From assembly GCA_037140475.1 (NCBI GenBank), contig JBAXEJ010000003.1, positions 1 through 64,000 of the forward strand: a stretch of DNA of 64,000 nt, written 5' to 3'. The stretch is from PALSA-1006 sp037140475 (GTDB taxonomy: Bacteria > Pseudomonadota > Gammaproteobacteria > Burkholderiales > Gallionellaceae). Below are positions 42,230-52,347 of this stretch, piece after piece (position 1 is the stretch's first letter; the number at the start of each line of letters is the position of its first letter). A model generated the notes under the pieces. The model ran no database searches. It had not been told where the DNA came from and was given only the letters and a program-made list of their open reading frames with translations. Position numbers and translations under genes: made by a program.

Positions 42230-44874
42230 CTCCACTCTCCTTTGCGACACACACCCCGCATCTCGCAATGCACACAGCTTGCATCAACTCCATTTGCAGG
42301 CAATGGCACTCCTCTTCGCAGCTGCGCCATCATCTGTACCAATCGCTCCGCATTGAGTTGTGTGAGCTGCGCAAAGTTCTGTTTAGGTTCGATGCCTTTT
42401 ACTTTGTCGTTTTCAATACTCAGAAATGCAGCACCATCGGCTGAATAAGCATAGGCATAGCTTGCCAACTGCACGTCTTCACCTGCTTCAAATAATTTGT
42501 TGCGCAACGCCTGATCGCTTTGAGTTTTATAATCGAGTACGCGTTTTTCTTCACCTCGCACATCGAGGCGGTCGATACGTCCACGCAGTTGCACGCCTTC
42601 CAATTCACTCGCAAAGGTGCTTTCCGCTTCGGCATAGCGCCAGCCCTGTGCTTCGCTTTCAATTTGCCAAGTGAGATATGCCGGCACTGCCTCAAGCCAG
42701 CGCGTCAGCCATGCGTGCGCAGAAAAATCCTGCGCCAATAAATCCGCAAAAACGGCTTGGCTAATTTGCTGCAAATGTATTTGCATCTCATCGATTTTAT
42801 GCATGCTTATCAATGGATAGCGCCCATGAAAGCGACACAATATTTCGTGCACTCGCTCACCATAGTCGCGTTTCTCAATACCTTCTTGCACGTCATCTAA
42901 TTCATTTAGACGCAGAATGTGTCGTGCGAAAAACTGGTACGGGCAGGCAATCAAGCTGTTGTAGGCACTAATCGAGATGCGCTGCGGCACCTGTTCGGTT
43001 TCGACTGAGGGCTTGGGCCTCGATGCTTGAGCCAATACGAGAAAACTTTCTTCTTCGGCCAACAGGTAACCTGGCAAAGTTTCTTCACTTAACTCATGAC
43101 CAAAGGTTAACGCATGGAGGTCACGTATCATTTGCAAATAGGGACTCAGCAAAATCTTTTCGCCATTACGCTCTTTTTGCCAAGTCACTAATATCGAATC
43201 ATTTAGACTCAATAGCGCAATCAAATCGTCACGCTGTCTTGCCGCATGTGTTTCACGAGTGGCCAAATTAAGGCTGGCACGCACTGCATCATTAAACCAA
43301 CTCCCGCCATTCGCAACACTGGGTAGATGATCCGCGTCACAACCTAGCAACACCACCGCATCAAATGGGCGCCAGCGGGTTGCTGCCAAATGCGTAAAGC
43401 AGATCGAGCTATCAATGCTGTTATCCCGATAAGTTTCGGTGTCTAATTTTTGCGCGAGCCAACGTCGCCATTCCGCGAAACGATAGAGGCCTGCATCCTG
43501 CGCCAGCTCTTGCTGCCAACTTTGCAACAAACTTAACAATTGACCACCCGCCGCATCTTCTTTCAAACCAATATCAATACCCAAGAGCTGCAAACTTTGC
43601 TGCAATGCCCCTAGCCAATCACTGATGGTATGGCGTTTATTCTGCTCAAAGAACCCTGAGGCTTGGCGCAGGCGCAAGAACGGTTGCTGTAAAACGGTCT
43701 CTGCCCCTGCATGCGCAATAAATTTATCCAGTCCCGCCACGATGCTTTGCTTGCGTAGCATCTGTTCAATTTGATAGACAAGCTCTTTACGCTCAACAGC
43801 CGCCATCTCTGAAAACACAAATGGTGACTTCAACAGATCTAGTAGATCATGGTGATAAAAGTCACTTTGCAATGCATCTAACCAGCGCATCAGCACCGTA
43901 CTCACTGAAAGCGTGGCAAAAGTCCAACCCGTTTCATCGGCCACTAAAATTTGTGCGCGTTCAAGTAGCGCACGCAATCGCCTTGCCGCCACACGGTCTT
44001 GTGCCACAACAGCGATATTTTGTTTACCTGCCTTTAGCCAAAGGCGCACTTGCATCGCAGCCGCACTAGCCTCTTGCTCCAAACTATTGGCAGCGAAAAA
44101 GCTCAATCTCTGTTGCAAAGAATTCGTCTGGTTTTTTAGAAAGGCGGCTTGTTCAAGCAGAGTGAGCTGCGATTCAGCCGCTAACGTGCTCACTACAAAA
44201 TCGACATTTTCATTTTGCATCTCGCGCAAATCACAGATCAGCACCTCTGCTTGCGTAGCGTACTGCTCAAGAAAACGTTGTTCTAAGCCTGTCCAGTCAG
44301 AAGTACGTAGCACACAGAGCGTGCGCGCGTTATGTTGCGCCAATTGCGCGAGTTGATACTGATAGACCCTTGCGGCATCTAACTCGCGGCCATTTTGCAT
44401 TGCGTGCCATAACTCAAAAACCAGCCTCGCCTCAAGCTGCAAAGTGCTGTTTTGCCGTGACTGATAGGCCTGCTCCACAGCGTCAACAAAGGCTTCTTCA
44501 TTTGTTGGGAGCGTATTCAACGCATGAGTCAGCTCATCGAATAATCCGAGCAACTCTTGCGTCATACCCCATAAGTCAGCTTGTTCAAACCACTTTTTGT
44601 CGCGCAGTAATTGGTACAACATGGCACTGCGCTGACTATCCGTGACTATTTCGGCAACCAGCGGAATTGATTGCGCCCAGTCATTTAGCGTCACCATTTG
44701 CGGCAGCAGCAAAACAGGGCGTTGCGCGACCCGAATCAACGCTTGTGCAAGCGGCGTGGCAACATGGGAATTAGGAATAATAACGGTAAGGCATCGAAGA
44801 TCGGGCAAGTGTGGCGCCTGCGCATGAAGGATGCGCTCGGCAACTCGATCAAAGAAATGATTGGCGTTGCTCAC
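42226..44874 (-). CDS. addB: AddB-like helicase/nuclease subunit
   Basis: Protein of 882 residues. The N-terminal region is helicase-like, but no Walker A is visible, as in the motor-inactive AddB subunits that scan for Chi. The C-terminal PD-(D/E)xK nuclease has GRIDRLDV and RVLDYKTQS. The Fe-S cysteines are Cys in IACPYQFF and three in SCVHCEMRGVC near the end. It starts within the last bases of fdxA. Confidence 0.93.
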   Translation of the reverse strand: MSNANHFFDRVAERILHAQAPHLPDLRCLTVIIPNSHVATPLAQALIRVAQRPVLLLPQMVTLNDWAQSIPLVAEIVTDSQRSAMLYQLLRDKKWFEQADLWGMTQELLGLFDELTHALNTLPTNEEAFVDAVEQAYQSRQNSTLQLEARLVFELWHAMQNGRELDAARVYQYQLAQLAQHNARTLCVLRTSDWTGLEQRFLEQYATQAEVLICDLREMQNENVDFVVSTLAAESQLTLLEQAAFLKNQTNSLQQRLSFFAANSLEQEASAAAMQVRLWLKAGKQNIAVVAQDRVAARRLRALLERAQILVADETGWTFATLSVSTVLMRWLDALQSDFYHHDLLDLLKSPFVFSEMAAVERKELVYQIEQMLRKQSIVAGLDKFIAHAGAETVLQQPFLRLRQASGFFEQNKRHTISDWLGALQQSLQLLGIDIGLKEDAAGGQLLSLLQSWQQELAQDAGLYRFAEWRRWLAQKLDTETYRDNSIDSSICFTHLAATRWRPFDAVVLLGCDADHLPSVANGGSWFNDAVRASLNLATRETHAARQRDDLIALLSLNDSILVTWQKERNGEKILLSPYLQMIRDLHALTFGHELSEETLPGYLLAEEESFLVLAQASRPKPSVETEQVPQRISISAYNSLIACPYQFFARHILRLNELDDVQEGIEKRDYGERVHEILCRFHGRYPLISMHKIDEMQIHLQQISQAVFADLLAQDFSAHAWLTRWLEAVPAYLTWQIESEAQGWRYAEAESTFASELEGVQLRGRIDRLDVRGEEKRVLDYKTQSDQALRNKLFEAGEDVQLASYAYAYSADGAAFLSIENDKVKGIEPKQNFAQLTQLNAERLVQMMAQLRRGVPLPANGVDASCVHCEMRGVCRKGEWR

Positions 44875-45194
44875 CGAATCAGCAGATGAAACTTTTCTTT
44901 CACTTTAAGCCAGTCGTCCGCATCATCCGGTGCCGCTTTTTTCGCGATGATGGGTTTCCATTTTTTTGCTAATTCAGCGTTCAGCTCAATGTAATGTCGC
45001 TGATCTTCCGGCAAATCATCTTCCGCATAAATAGCATTGGCGGGACATTCGGCGACACACAACGTACAGTCGATACACTCTTCCGGATCAATCACCAAAA
45101 AATTTTCGCCTTCGCGAAAACAATCTACCGGACACACATCAACGCAGTCGGTGTATTTGCATCGAATACAGCTTTCGGCAACGACGTAGGTCAT
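44871..45194 (-). CDS. fdxA: 7Fe-8S ferredoxin FdxA
   Basis: Electron carrier of 107 residues. Cysteine patterns are CIRCKYTDCVDVCPVDC and CIDCTLCVAECP, the arrangement of 3Fe-4S plus 4Fe-4S ferredoxins of the FdxA type, with the usual C-terminal extension. It lies 4 bases after the glutamine amidotransferase gene and overlaps addB. Confidence 0.95.
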   Translation of the reverse strand: MTYVVAESCIRCKYTDCVDVCPVDCFREGENFLVIDPEECIDCTLCVAECPANAIYAEDDLPEDQRHYIELNAELAKKWKPIIAKKAAPDDADDWLKVKEKFHLLIR

Positions 45195-45198
45195 TCGT

Positions 45199-45912
45199 TT
45201 AGCGAGCTAGGCCGTGAAGCCAGTGACGATAAAGTTGCAAGGCAACACGGTGCAGTTCTGGGAGTTTTTCTTTAGCCTGCGCACTAATGACGTCAGCCTG
45301 TTGCACCGCGGGGCTAGCCGCATTTGCTTTCAGCTCTTCAGACCCTATTTCACACCATTCATCAATCATGTGTTGAGTCATTTCAACATGACACTGCAAG
45401 GCTAAATGCTTACCCATGGCGAATGCTTGATTCTGACAATGCGCGCTGGAAAGTAGATGTACCGCGCCTTGGGGCAAGGTAAATGTTTCGCCATGCCAGT
45501 GAAATGAGTCAAAAGATTTAATATCTCCAAACCACTCGCTTGCCGTCGCATTGTCTGAAACCGTAGCCTCACCCCAGCCAATTTCCTTGACCGGATTTAC
45601 ACTCACCGTTCCGCCAAGCGCTTTCGAAATCAGTTGACCACCCAAACAGTGCCCAAGCAGAGGAATGTCATGGGCCACCGCATCGCGAATCAGCGGCAAC
45701 ACAAATAAGATCCAAGACAGATCATCATTCACACTCATCGGGCCGCCCATGAATACCAACCCAGAAAAATCCTGTGCATTACGCGGAACTGGATCCCCTT
45801 CATCAATACGGATCATCTGCCACGGAATGGTGTGCGCGTTTAGAAACTCGGCGAAATAGCCGGCTCCTTCAGTGGCTGAATGACGAAATATAGCGACCGG
45901 CTTTATATGCAT
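45199..45912 (-). CDS. Class I glutamine amidotransferase (GMP synthase-like)
   Basis: Protein of 237 residues. Nucleophile Cys in LLGHCLGGQLIS, oxyanion motif GGPMSVND, His-Glu in LQCHVEMT. The closest group is the stand-alone GuaA-like amidotransferases of unknown acceptor. No SD is seen before the ATG. It precedes fdxA in the folE2-addA row. Confidence 0.88.
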   Translation of the reverse strand: MHIKPVAIFRHSATEGAGYFAEFLNAHTIPWQMIRIDEGDPVPRNAQDFSGLVFMGGPMSVNDDLSWILFVLPLIRDAVAHDIPLLGHCLGGQLISKALGGTVSVNPVKEIGWGEATVSDNATASEWFGDIKSFDSFHWHGETFTLPQGAVHLLSSAHCQNQAFAMGKHLALQCHVEMTQHMIDEWCEIGSEELKANAASPAVQQADVISAQAKEKLPELHRVALQLYRHWLHGLAR

Positions 45913-45932
45913 TTTAGACTCAGATACTTTAC

Positions 45933-46730
45933 TTAATTTTCAGCCTTATCCCGTTCAATCAAGGCATAAGCAGAGTGATTGTGTATCGATTCAAAGTTCT
46001 CAGATTCCACGACATAAGCTTCGATACGGTCATCTGCATTCAATGCCGCTGCCACATCGCGCACCATATCTTCAACAAATTTCGGATTATCGTAAGCTCG
46101 TTCGGTGACAAATTTTTCGTCTGGGCGTTTGAGCAAACCGTACAACTCGCTCGATGCCTGCTCTTCGGCAAAGCGCACAAGATCTTCAATCCACACTGCG
46201 CTCTTAGTACGCACAGTAAGCGTAACGTGAGAACGCTGATTGTGCGCACCACGCTCCGAAATCTCCTTAGAACATGGGCAAAGGCTAGTCACTGGAACCA
46301 ACACCTTCATGGTGAAGTTGTATTTACCTTCCACGATTTCACCGATAAAGGTGACGTCGTAATCAAGCAAACTCTGCACCCCAGAAACAGGGGCCGTTTT
46401 ATTTACAAAATACGGGAATGCCATTTCGATATAGCCTGACTTGGCTTCCAGCTTGTCGGTCATTTCGCGCAAGATGCTTTCAAACGACTCCACTGAAATT
46501 TCACGCCCATGCTGATTCAATATCTGCACGAAGCGCGACATGTGTGTGCCTTTAAAGTTGTGCGGCAGATGCACATACATATTGAATGTGGCGACAGTAT
46601 GCTGCACACCGACGCTCTTATCTTTAACCACCACAGGGTGGCGAATACTTTTAATACCGACTTTGTTAATCGCTAGGTGACGGGTATCTGCACTACTTTG
46701 TACGTCTGGTATCGCTTCAATTGCATTCAT
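45933..46730 (-). CDS. folE2: GTP cyclohydrolase FolE2 (type IB)
   Basis: Converts GTP to dihydroneopterin triphosphate, the first step of folate (and queuosine) synthesis, using metals other than zinc. Of 265 residues, the active-site Cys is in VTSLCPCSKEIS; ERGAHNQRSHV and ENFESIHNHSAYA are conserved. It is widespread in betaproteobacteria and sometimes regulated by Zur; I see no clear Zur box. A TATAAT promoter box lies upstream. Confidence 0.95.
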   Translation of the reverse strand: MNAIEAIPDVQSSADTRHLAINKVGIKSIRHPVVVKDKSVGVQHTVATFNMYVHLPHNFKGTHMSRFVQILNQHGREISVESFESILREMTDKLEAKSGYIEMAFPYFVNKTAPVSGVQSLLDYDVTFIGEIVEGKYNFTMKVLVPVTSLCPCSKEISERGAHNQRSHVTLTVRTKSAVWIEDLVRFAEEQASSELYGLLKRPDEKFVTERAYDNPKFVEDMVRDVAAALNADDRIEAYVVESENFESIHNHSAYALIERDKAEN

Positions 46731-46759
46731 GGTGAACTTTCGATTAAGGGCTTAGGGCG

Positions 46760-46790
46760 ATTATAACTTTTACCCCACTAAAATGGTCAA
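46760..46790 (-). promoter_or_regulatory. Likely promoter of the folE2-fdxA-add row
   Basis: On the minus strand TTGACC (46790-46785) and a perfect TATAAT (46765-46760) stand 19 bases apart, 30 bases before the folE2 ATG. The spacer is long, so activity may be moderate. Confidence 0.45.
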
Positions 46791-46811
46791 GTTATTTTCT
46801 TGCGCATCTTT

Positions 46812-48662
46812 TTAAACATTTTTCTGCAAAGAATTTTTAATCGACTTGGCTATTCCTGCCGCATCCAGACCACAATCGGCCAACAATTGTTTGTGCTCAC
46901 CTTGCTCAACAAAGTGATCGGGCAATCCAAGATGTAGCATTTGTACGCTCATCCCATGTTGCGCCAAACACTCAGCTACTGCACTGCCCGCACCGCCTTG
47001 GATGGCATTTTCCTCTACCGTCACCAACAGGCTATGTTCGCGAGCCATCTGAAGCACCAACGCCTCATCTATTGGCTTTACAAAACGCATGTTGGCAACG
47101 GTAGCATTGAGTTCATCACCAATTTCCAAAGCCGGCGCAAGCATTGAACCAAACGAGAGAATGGCTACTTTTTCGCCTTTACGACGAATCTCGCCTTTAA
47201 TATCAGTCAATATATTCAACGTGTTACCGACAACCGTGCCAGTGCCTACCCCGCGAGGGTAACGCACGGCGGTGGGCGAATTCATGTGATATGCAGTAGT
47301 CAGCATTTGGCGACATTCGTTCTCATCTGCCGGTGCCATCACCGTCATATTAGGAATGCAACGCAAGAAACTAAAATCAAAGCTCCCCGCGTGTGTTGCG
47401 CCATCCGCACCGACCAAACCACCACGATCAATCGCCAACATCACCGGCAAATTTTGAATCGCGATGTCATGAATCAATTGGTCATAAGCGCGTTGCAAGA
47501 AAGTGGAATAAATCGCCACTACCGGTTTGTAACCATCGCACGCTAAGCCCGCCGCAAAGGTGAGCGCATGTTGCTCGGCAATGCCCACATCAAAATAGCG
47601 TTGTGGAAATTTCTTTGCAAAGTCACTCATGCCAGAGCCTTCGCACATCGCCGGCGTAATCGCGACGAGTTTGTCATCTGCCGCCGCCATGTCGCACAGC
47701 CAATCACCAAACACTTCGGTATAGGTTTTCTTGGAGGCCGGTTTAGCAACAATGCCGTACACCGGATCAAATTTACTGACGCCGTGATAGAGCAAACAGT
47801 TTTCTTCGGCGTGGGAATAACCCTTACCCTTCTGTGTCACGATATGCAAAAACTGCGGGCCTTCTAAATCGCGAATATTGTGTAGTGTGGTAATGAGCGT
47901 ATCGAGATCGTGACCGTCAATCGGGCCGATGTAATTAAAGCCCAGCTCTTCAAATAGTGTGCTCGGCATCACCATGCCTTTGACGTGCTCCTCGGCACGC
48001 TTGGCGAATTCCAAAACCGGAGGCATACCCTTCAGCACTTTTTCACTACCGCGCCGCATTGCCGCGTAAAAACGGCCTGACATTAATTTCGCGAGATAAT
48101 TATTCAACGCACCAACGGGTGTAGAAATCGACATATCGTTGTCGTTCAGTACCACCAGCAAATTCGCATCCAATGCTCCCGCATTGTTCAACGCTTCGAA
48201 CGCCATGCCACCAGTCATCGCGCCATCGCCAATAATTGCAACCGCGCGATTATTGTTGCCCGCTAAACGTGCAGCCACAGCCATGCCCAGTGCCGCAGAA
48301 ATTGAAGTACTGGAATGCCCTGTACCAAAAGCGTCATAAGGACTTTCATCGCGTTTCGGAAAACCAGCGATACCGCCTTTCATACGCAACGTGCTCATCG
48401 CCTCGCGCCGTCCCGTCAAAATTTTGTGCGCGTAAGTTTGATGACCAACGTCCCACACCAATTTGTCCTCTGGCGTGTTGAACACATAGTGCAAGGCAAT
48501 CGTTAATTCGACCGTGCCCAAATTAGAAGAAAGATGCCCGCCGGTTTTACTCACCGACTCAACTAAGAAAGCACGCAGTTCCTCGGCAAGTAGCGGCAAT
48601 TGCTTGCGCTCTAATAAACGCAGGTCATCAGGGGAGTTCACTGTATTGAGGAGAGGGTACAT
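46812..48662 (-). CDS. dxs: 1-deoxy-D-xylulose-5-phosphate synthase
   Basis: Thiamine-diphosphate enzyme, first step of the MEP isoprenoid pathway. 616 residues. ThDP motif IIGDGAMTGGMAFEALNN and VLNDNDMS; VWDVGHQTYAHKILTGR; transketolase domain DVGIAEQHALTFAAGLA. Start and ispA stop overlap as TGATG. Confidence 0.97.
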   Translation of the reverse strand: MYPLLNTVNSPDDLRLLERKQLPLLAEELRAFLVESVSKTGGHLSSNLGTVELTIALHYVFNTPEDKLVWDVGHQTYAHKILTGRREAMSTLRMKGGIAGFPKRDESPYDAFGTGHSSTSISAALGMAVAARLAGNNNRAVAIIGDGAMTGGMAFEALNNAGALDANLLVVLNDNDMSISTPVGALNNYLAKLMSGRFYAAMRRGSEKVLKGMPPVLEFAKRAEEHVKGMVMPSTLFEELGFNYIGPIDGHDLDTLITTLHNIRDLEGPQFLHIVTQKGKGYSHAEENCLLYHGVSKFDPVYGIVAKPASKKTYTEVFGDWLCDMAAADDKLVAITPAMCEGSGMSDFAKKFPQRYFDVGIAEQHALTFAAGLACDGYKPVVAIYSTFLQRAYDQLIHDIAIQNLPVMLAIDRGGLVGADGATHAGSFDFSFLRCIPNMTVMAPADENECRQMLTTAYHMNSPTAVRYPRGVGTGTVVGNTLNILTDIKGEIRRKGEKVAILSFGSMLAPALEIGDELNATVANMRFVKPIDEALVLQMAREHSLLVTVEENAIQGGAGSAVAECLAQHGMSVQMLHLGLPDHFVEQGEHKQLLADCGLDAAGIAKSIKNSLQKNV

Positions 48663-49552
48663 CAGAACTTTCTTTGCACAATAAAGTCGGCTAATTCGCG
48701 TAAACGCTGCGCCTCGTCACCAAAGTCGGCGAGTGATTGCAGCGCATCTTGATGCAACTCTGCCGCCATTTTTTTCGCTGCTTGCGCGCCGAGTAGCGTG
48801 ACGTAAGTGGGCTTATCATTGTCAGCATCTTTACCGGCCGTCTTGCCGAGTGTCACCGTATCTGCTTCCGCATCCAACACATCGTCCACCACCTGAAATG
48901 CCAAACCCACGCACTTAGCGTAATGGTCTAATTTTGCCAACTGCTCGTCGCTCAAGTCATCGCCGCAATATGCCCCCAACAAAACAGCGGCACGAATCAA
49001 CGCACCCGTTTTGTGGATGTGCATGAACTCAAGTTCAGACACATTAATTTGTTTGCCCACATTGGCCAGATCAAAAGCCTGGCCTCCCGCCATACCGCGC
49101 GAACCGGAAGAAACCGCCAGCAAGCGCACCATTTTTAATTGGCGCAATGGATCAGCCACAAGATTAGGCTCTGACAATAATTGGAAAGCCAGACTTTGTA
49201 GCGCATCGCCCACCAGCAAAGCAGCCGCCTCATCATATTCAACATGGCAAGTCGGCTTGCCGCGACGCAACACATCGTCGTCCATGCACGGCATATCGTC
49301 ATGCACTAGCGAATAGGCGTGAATGCACTCTACTGCGGCAGCCACTAGGCTTACACGGTGCATTTGCGCACCCGCCAATTCACCTGCCGCAAAAGCCAAT
49401 AAAGGACGCACGCGCTTACCACCATCTAAAACGCTGTAGCGCATAGCCGCATGCAAAGTTTGTGGTGCGATATTGGCGGCAGGCAGTAACAAACCCAACA
49501 CCTCTTCGAACTGTTGCTGATGAGCACTGACCCAAGTTTGAAAATTAGGCAT
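48662..49552 (-). CDS. ispA: Farnesyl diphosphate synthase (polyprenyl synthetase)
   Basis: Makes farnesyl diphosphate from IPP and DMAPP. First Asp-rich motif HDDMPCMDDDVLRRGKP, second QVVDDVLDAEAD. The start is uncertain: ATG 49552 (MPNFQTW) gives about 296 residues; the ATG seven codons upstream would lengthen the xseB overlap. In the dxs-ispA-xseB order common to proteobacteria. Confidence 0.94.
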   Translation of the reverse strand: MPNFQTWVSAHQQQFEEVLGLLLPAANIAPQTLHAAMRYSVLDGGKRVRPLLAFAAGELAGAQMHRVSLVAAAVECIHAYSLVHDDMPCMDDDVLRRGKPTCHVEYDEAAALLVGDALQSLAFQLLSEPNLVADPLRQLKMVRLLAVSSGSRGMAGGQAFDLANVGKQINVSELEFMHIHKTGALIRAAVLLGAYCGDDLSDEQLAKLDHYAKCVGLAFQVVDDVLDAEADTVTLGKTAGKDADNDKPTYVTLLGAQAAKKMAAELHQDALQSLADFGDEAQRLRELADFIVQRKF

Positions 49553-49787
49553 CGCCAGCCTTTGCTGTTTCATTGAAATTTTTCAACACACCTTCTTCTA
49601 GAATTTGTACCTGTTGCTGCGCATCATCTAAGCGACTGCGACATTGCGCCAATAGTTCAGCGCCACGTTGATAAGCTGCCAGCGAATCTTCCAACGACAA
49701 TTTGCCGGACTCCATGTCGGCGACAACTTGCTCTAATGCCGCCACGGCTGCCTCAAAAGACAAGGGCTTCGGGGTCTTTGCGGACAT
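49545..49787 (-). CDS. xseB: Exonuclease VII small subunit
   Basis: 80-residue helical hairpin (ATG 49787, MSAKTPKPLSFEAAVAALEQ) that assembles with XseA. ESGKLSLEDSLAAYQRGAEL is the family core. A longer frame runs upstream but is unrelated to the family. It overlaps ispA by 8 bases and is divergent from the Rieske gene. Confidence 0.93.
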   Translation of the reverse strand: MSAKTPKPLSFEAAVAALEQVVADMESGKLSLEDSLAAYQRGAELLAQCRSRLDDAQQQVQILEEGVLKNFNETAKAGDA

Positions 49788-49931
49788 CTGGTTTATTCCC
49801 TCTACGAAAGAGGCGCATTTTACCCAATGCCGCTTCGCTACCGCAATTTTTGTTGCCCCCCCTTGTGATTTCGGGGACAATCCGCGCCTCTTCAAAACCG
49901 TATTCACCATTGTCCGTATGAGGATGTGGGT

Positions 49932-51035
49932 ATGTCAGAAATAGCAAAGATAGAACAATTTAATCAGGTTTCCGCGCAACCTCCGTTGCGCTGGTATTTC
50001 GATCCCAAGGTGTTGGAGATTGAACAGCGCGTGCTATTCGACCGTGGCCCTCAATATGTCGGCCACGAACTGATGGTCCCCAATCTGCACGACTACCATG
50101 TGCTCGAGTGGATGGATAACGCCAAGATGCTGGTGCGCAATGAAAACGGCGTAGAGCTACTTTCCAACATTTGCCGCCATCGCCAAGCGACCATGCTCAC
50201 CGGTCGCGGCACCGCCAAAAACATTGTTTGCCCGATTCATCGCTGGACTTATAAAGCCAATGGCGAATTACTGGGCGCACCTCAATTTCCGCAAAATCCT
50301 TGTCTGCACCTGAACAAAACGCCATTGCAGAGTTGGAATGGTTTGTTATTTACAGGGCAACGCGACATCGCTACAGATTTGGCCACCGTGCCCGCCTTCA
50401 AGGAAATCGACTTTTCTAGCTACATGTTTGACCGTGTTGAGGTCGACGAGTACGCTTTCAATTGGAAAACCTTCATAGAGGTTTACCAAGAGGACTATCA
50501 CGTTGTGCCTTTCCACCCCGGACTTGGCCAGTTTGTAGACTGCAACGACTTGGCTTGGGATTTTGGCGAACACTACAGCGTGCAAACGGTAGGCATCAAC
50601 AATCAATTGCGCAAACCCGGTAGCGCCGTTTATGAAAAATGGGCTGAGCAAGTGTTGCGTTATAACAATGGAAAAATTCCTAAGTATGGTGCGATCTGGC
50701 TCACCTACTATCCGAACATCATGGTCGAGTGGTATCCGAACACATTAGTGGTCAGCACTATCATTCCGCGAGGCCCCGAAGCTTGCACCAACGTCGTCGA
50801 GTTTTATTATCCCGAAGATATTGTTTTGTTTGAACGAGATTACATCGAGGCGGAAAAACAGGCGTATCACGAGACAGCGGTGGAAGACGACACCATCTGT
50901 CTACGCATGCAGCAAGGGCGTAAGGCACTTTACCAGCAAGGCATCGAGGAGGCGGGCCCCTATCAGTCGCCCACTGAAGACGGCATGCTCCACTTCCATG
51001 AGTATTTGCGCCGCAATCTTGATCCGCACCTCTAA
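49932..51035 (+). CDS. Rieske non-heme iron oxygenase, alpha-subunit type
   Basis: Protein of 367 residues; ATG 49932 has SD GAGG upstream. The Rieske site is CRHRQ and CPIHRW. The mononuclear iron site is expected in the YQEDYHVVPFHPGLG segment, with two His, plus a C-terminal Asp/Glu. The family oxidises aromatic acids, amines or similar substrates; the reductase partner is not in the window. Such proteins occur in many betaproteobacteria without an assigned substrate. It is followed by a degenerate REP-like stretch. Confidence 0.88.
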   Translation: MSEIAKIEQFNQVSAQPPLRWYFDPKVLEIEQRVLFDRGPQYVGHELMVPNLHDYHVLEWMDNAKMLVRNENGVELLSNICRHRQATMLTGRGTAKNIVCPIHRWTYKANGELLGAPQFPQNPCLHLNKTPLQSWNGLLFTGQRDIATDLATVPAFKEIDFSSYMFDRVEVDEYAFNWKTFIEVYQEDYHVVPFHPGLGQFVDCNDLAWDFGEHYSVQTVGINNQLRKPGSAVYEKWAEQVLRYNNGKIPKYGAIWLTYYPNIMVEWYPNTLVVSTIIPRGPEACTNVVEFYYPEDIVLFERDYIEAEKQAYHETAVEDDTICLRMQQGRKALYQQGIEEAGPYQSPTEDGMLHFHEYLRRNLDPHL

Positions 51036-51052
51036 CTGTTGGCTGGATTTTT

Positions 51053-51112
51053 GTAGGTCGGGTTTGAGCGTGTATTGTTTGGGCTTTCGCCCCGTACAAC
51101 CAGGGCCTACAA
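51053..51112. repeat. REP-like palindrome, degenerate copy
   Basis: GTAGGTCGGGTTT (from 51053) is inverted loosely as GGGCCTAC near 51103-51110, with a smaller GGGCTTTCGCCC hairpin between. It resembles the other copies in its left arm only. Confidence 0.6.
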
Positions 51113-51144
51113 AGACACTTACGCCGCAAGCGGCAAGAAATTAG

Positions 51145-51984
51145 ATGGGCGCACTGTGGATGTTGGTTGCTGGCTTGCTCTTCGCTTGCATGGGCGTTTT
51201 CGTCAAACTTGGCGCCGCTCACTTTTCCAATGTTGAGCTCGTTTTCTACCGCTCCTTCATCGGCCTATTTGTGGTCTACGCCTTAATCAAACAACAGCGC
51301 GGCTCACTGCGCACCCCTTACTGGCGCGGACATTTGTGGCGCGGCCTATCCGGCTCGATTGCGCTGATGTTATTTTTCTACTGCATAACCGTACTACCCC
51401 TTGCCACCGCCATCACGCTTAACTACACCTCACCTCTGTTTCTGACGATTCTCACCATGTGGATTTTCCATGAGCGCTTTCACCTCCCTTTGGTTTCTGC
51501 AATTTTGCTTGGCTTCATCGGCACCATATTGCTACTACATCCGACACTCGAAAAAGAACAAATCCTCCCGGGCCTACTGGGTTTAATTTCAGGACTACTA
51601 GCCGGCGTAGCGATGTTTAACGTGCGTCAACTGGGCGCACTTGGCGAACCCGAATGGCGTGTTGTATTTTACTTTAGCCTCATCGCATCTATCTTTGGTG
51701 GCGTCGGCATGCTACTAACTGAAACACATCCGATTACACTCGACAGCATCCCGTTGCTACTAGGCTTAGGCATTAGCGCCACCTTGGCGCAGCTCGCCCT
51801 CACTCGAGCGTACACCAGAGGCAGCACGTTGGTCGCCAGTACCTTGTCGTACAGCACAATCGTATTCGCCAGCGTATTTGGAATTTTTTTGTGGGACGAG
51901 ACACTTCCGGTAGAAGGATGGCTCGGCATCGCACTCATCATTAGCAGTGGTGTGTTAAGCTTTCGCACATCACCTAGACATTAA
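51145..51984 (+). CDS. EamA/DMT-family transporter
   Basis: Inner-membrane exporter of 279 residues with ten helices in two EamA repeats; the first begins at ATG 51145 (MGALWMLVAGLLFACMGVFVKLG). ATAITLNYTSPLFLTILTM and ALTRAYTRGSTLVASTLSY are repeat features. Substrate unknown (metabolite or drug-type efflux are family roles). Confidence 0.88.
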   Translation: MGALWMLVAGLLFACMGVFVKLGAAHFSNVELVFYRSFIGLFVVYALIKQQRGSLRTPYWRGHLWRGLSGSIALMLFFYCITVLPLATAITLNYTSPLFLTILTMWIFHERFHLPLVSAILLGFIGTILLLHPTLEKEQILPGLLGLISGLLAGVAMFNVRQLGALGEPEWRVVFYFSLIASIFGGVGMLLTETHPITLDSIPLLLGLGISATLAQLALTRAYTRGSTLVASTLSYSTIVFASVFGIFLWDETLPVEGWLGIALIISSGVLSFRTSPRH

Positions 51985-51999
51985 GTAAAGAAGGAAATC

Positions 52000-52347
52000 A
52001 TGATTACCATTCAACAAACCAACAATCTGCTCAATATCGCCGTACTCGGCGAATTCACCATTGCCGACTTCAAACAGTTTGAAGAAAACGCTAGCTACAA
52101 GCTCAAAACGCCAGGCGAAATTGATTTGCTATTTGATCTGCGCGGCATGATCGACTACACCGCCGATGTTGCTTGGGAAGAGATTAAATTTTTCAGCCGT
52201 GAACACCAGCATGATTTCAGCAAAATCGCCGTCGTAACTGATGATCAGTGGATTACTTGGCAAGCATGGTTATCGCGCATTTTTGTTGATGCTGACATTC
52301 GCGTATTTAGTGATTACGAAGAAGCGCAGGCGTGGGTTCAGGGCTAA
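52000..52347 (+). CDS. SpoIIAA-like (STAS-related) protein
   Basis: Protein of 115 residues; SD AAGGA. The chain resembles the SpoIIAA-like (PF11964) family: LNIAVLGEFTIADFKQFEE, LLFDLRGMIDY, KIAVVTDDQW and a final helix. The family has a STAS-like fold, though no phospho-Ser site is evident. Its 3' end overlaps the PDC protein's stop by four bases. Role unknown; a link to the nearby kinase is only inferred from proximity. Confidence 0.8.
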   Translation: MITIQQTNNLLNIAVLGEFTIADFKQFEENASYKLKTPGEIDLLFDLRGMIDYTADVAWEEIKFFSREHQHDFSKIAVVTDDQWITWQAWLSRIFVDADIRVFSDYEEAQAWVQG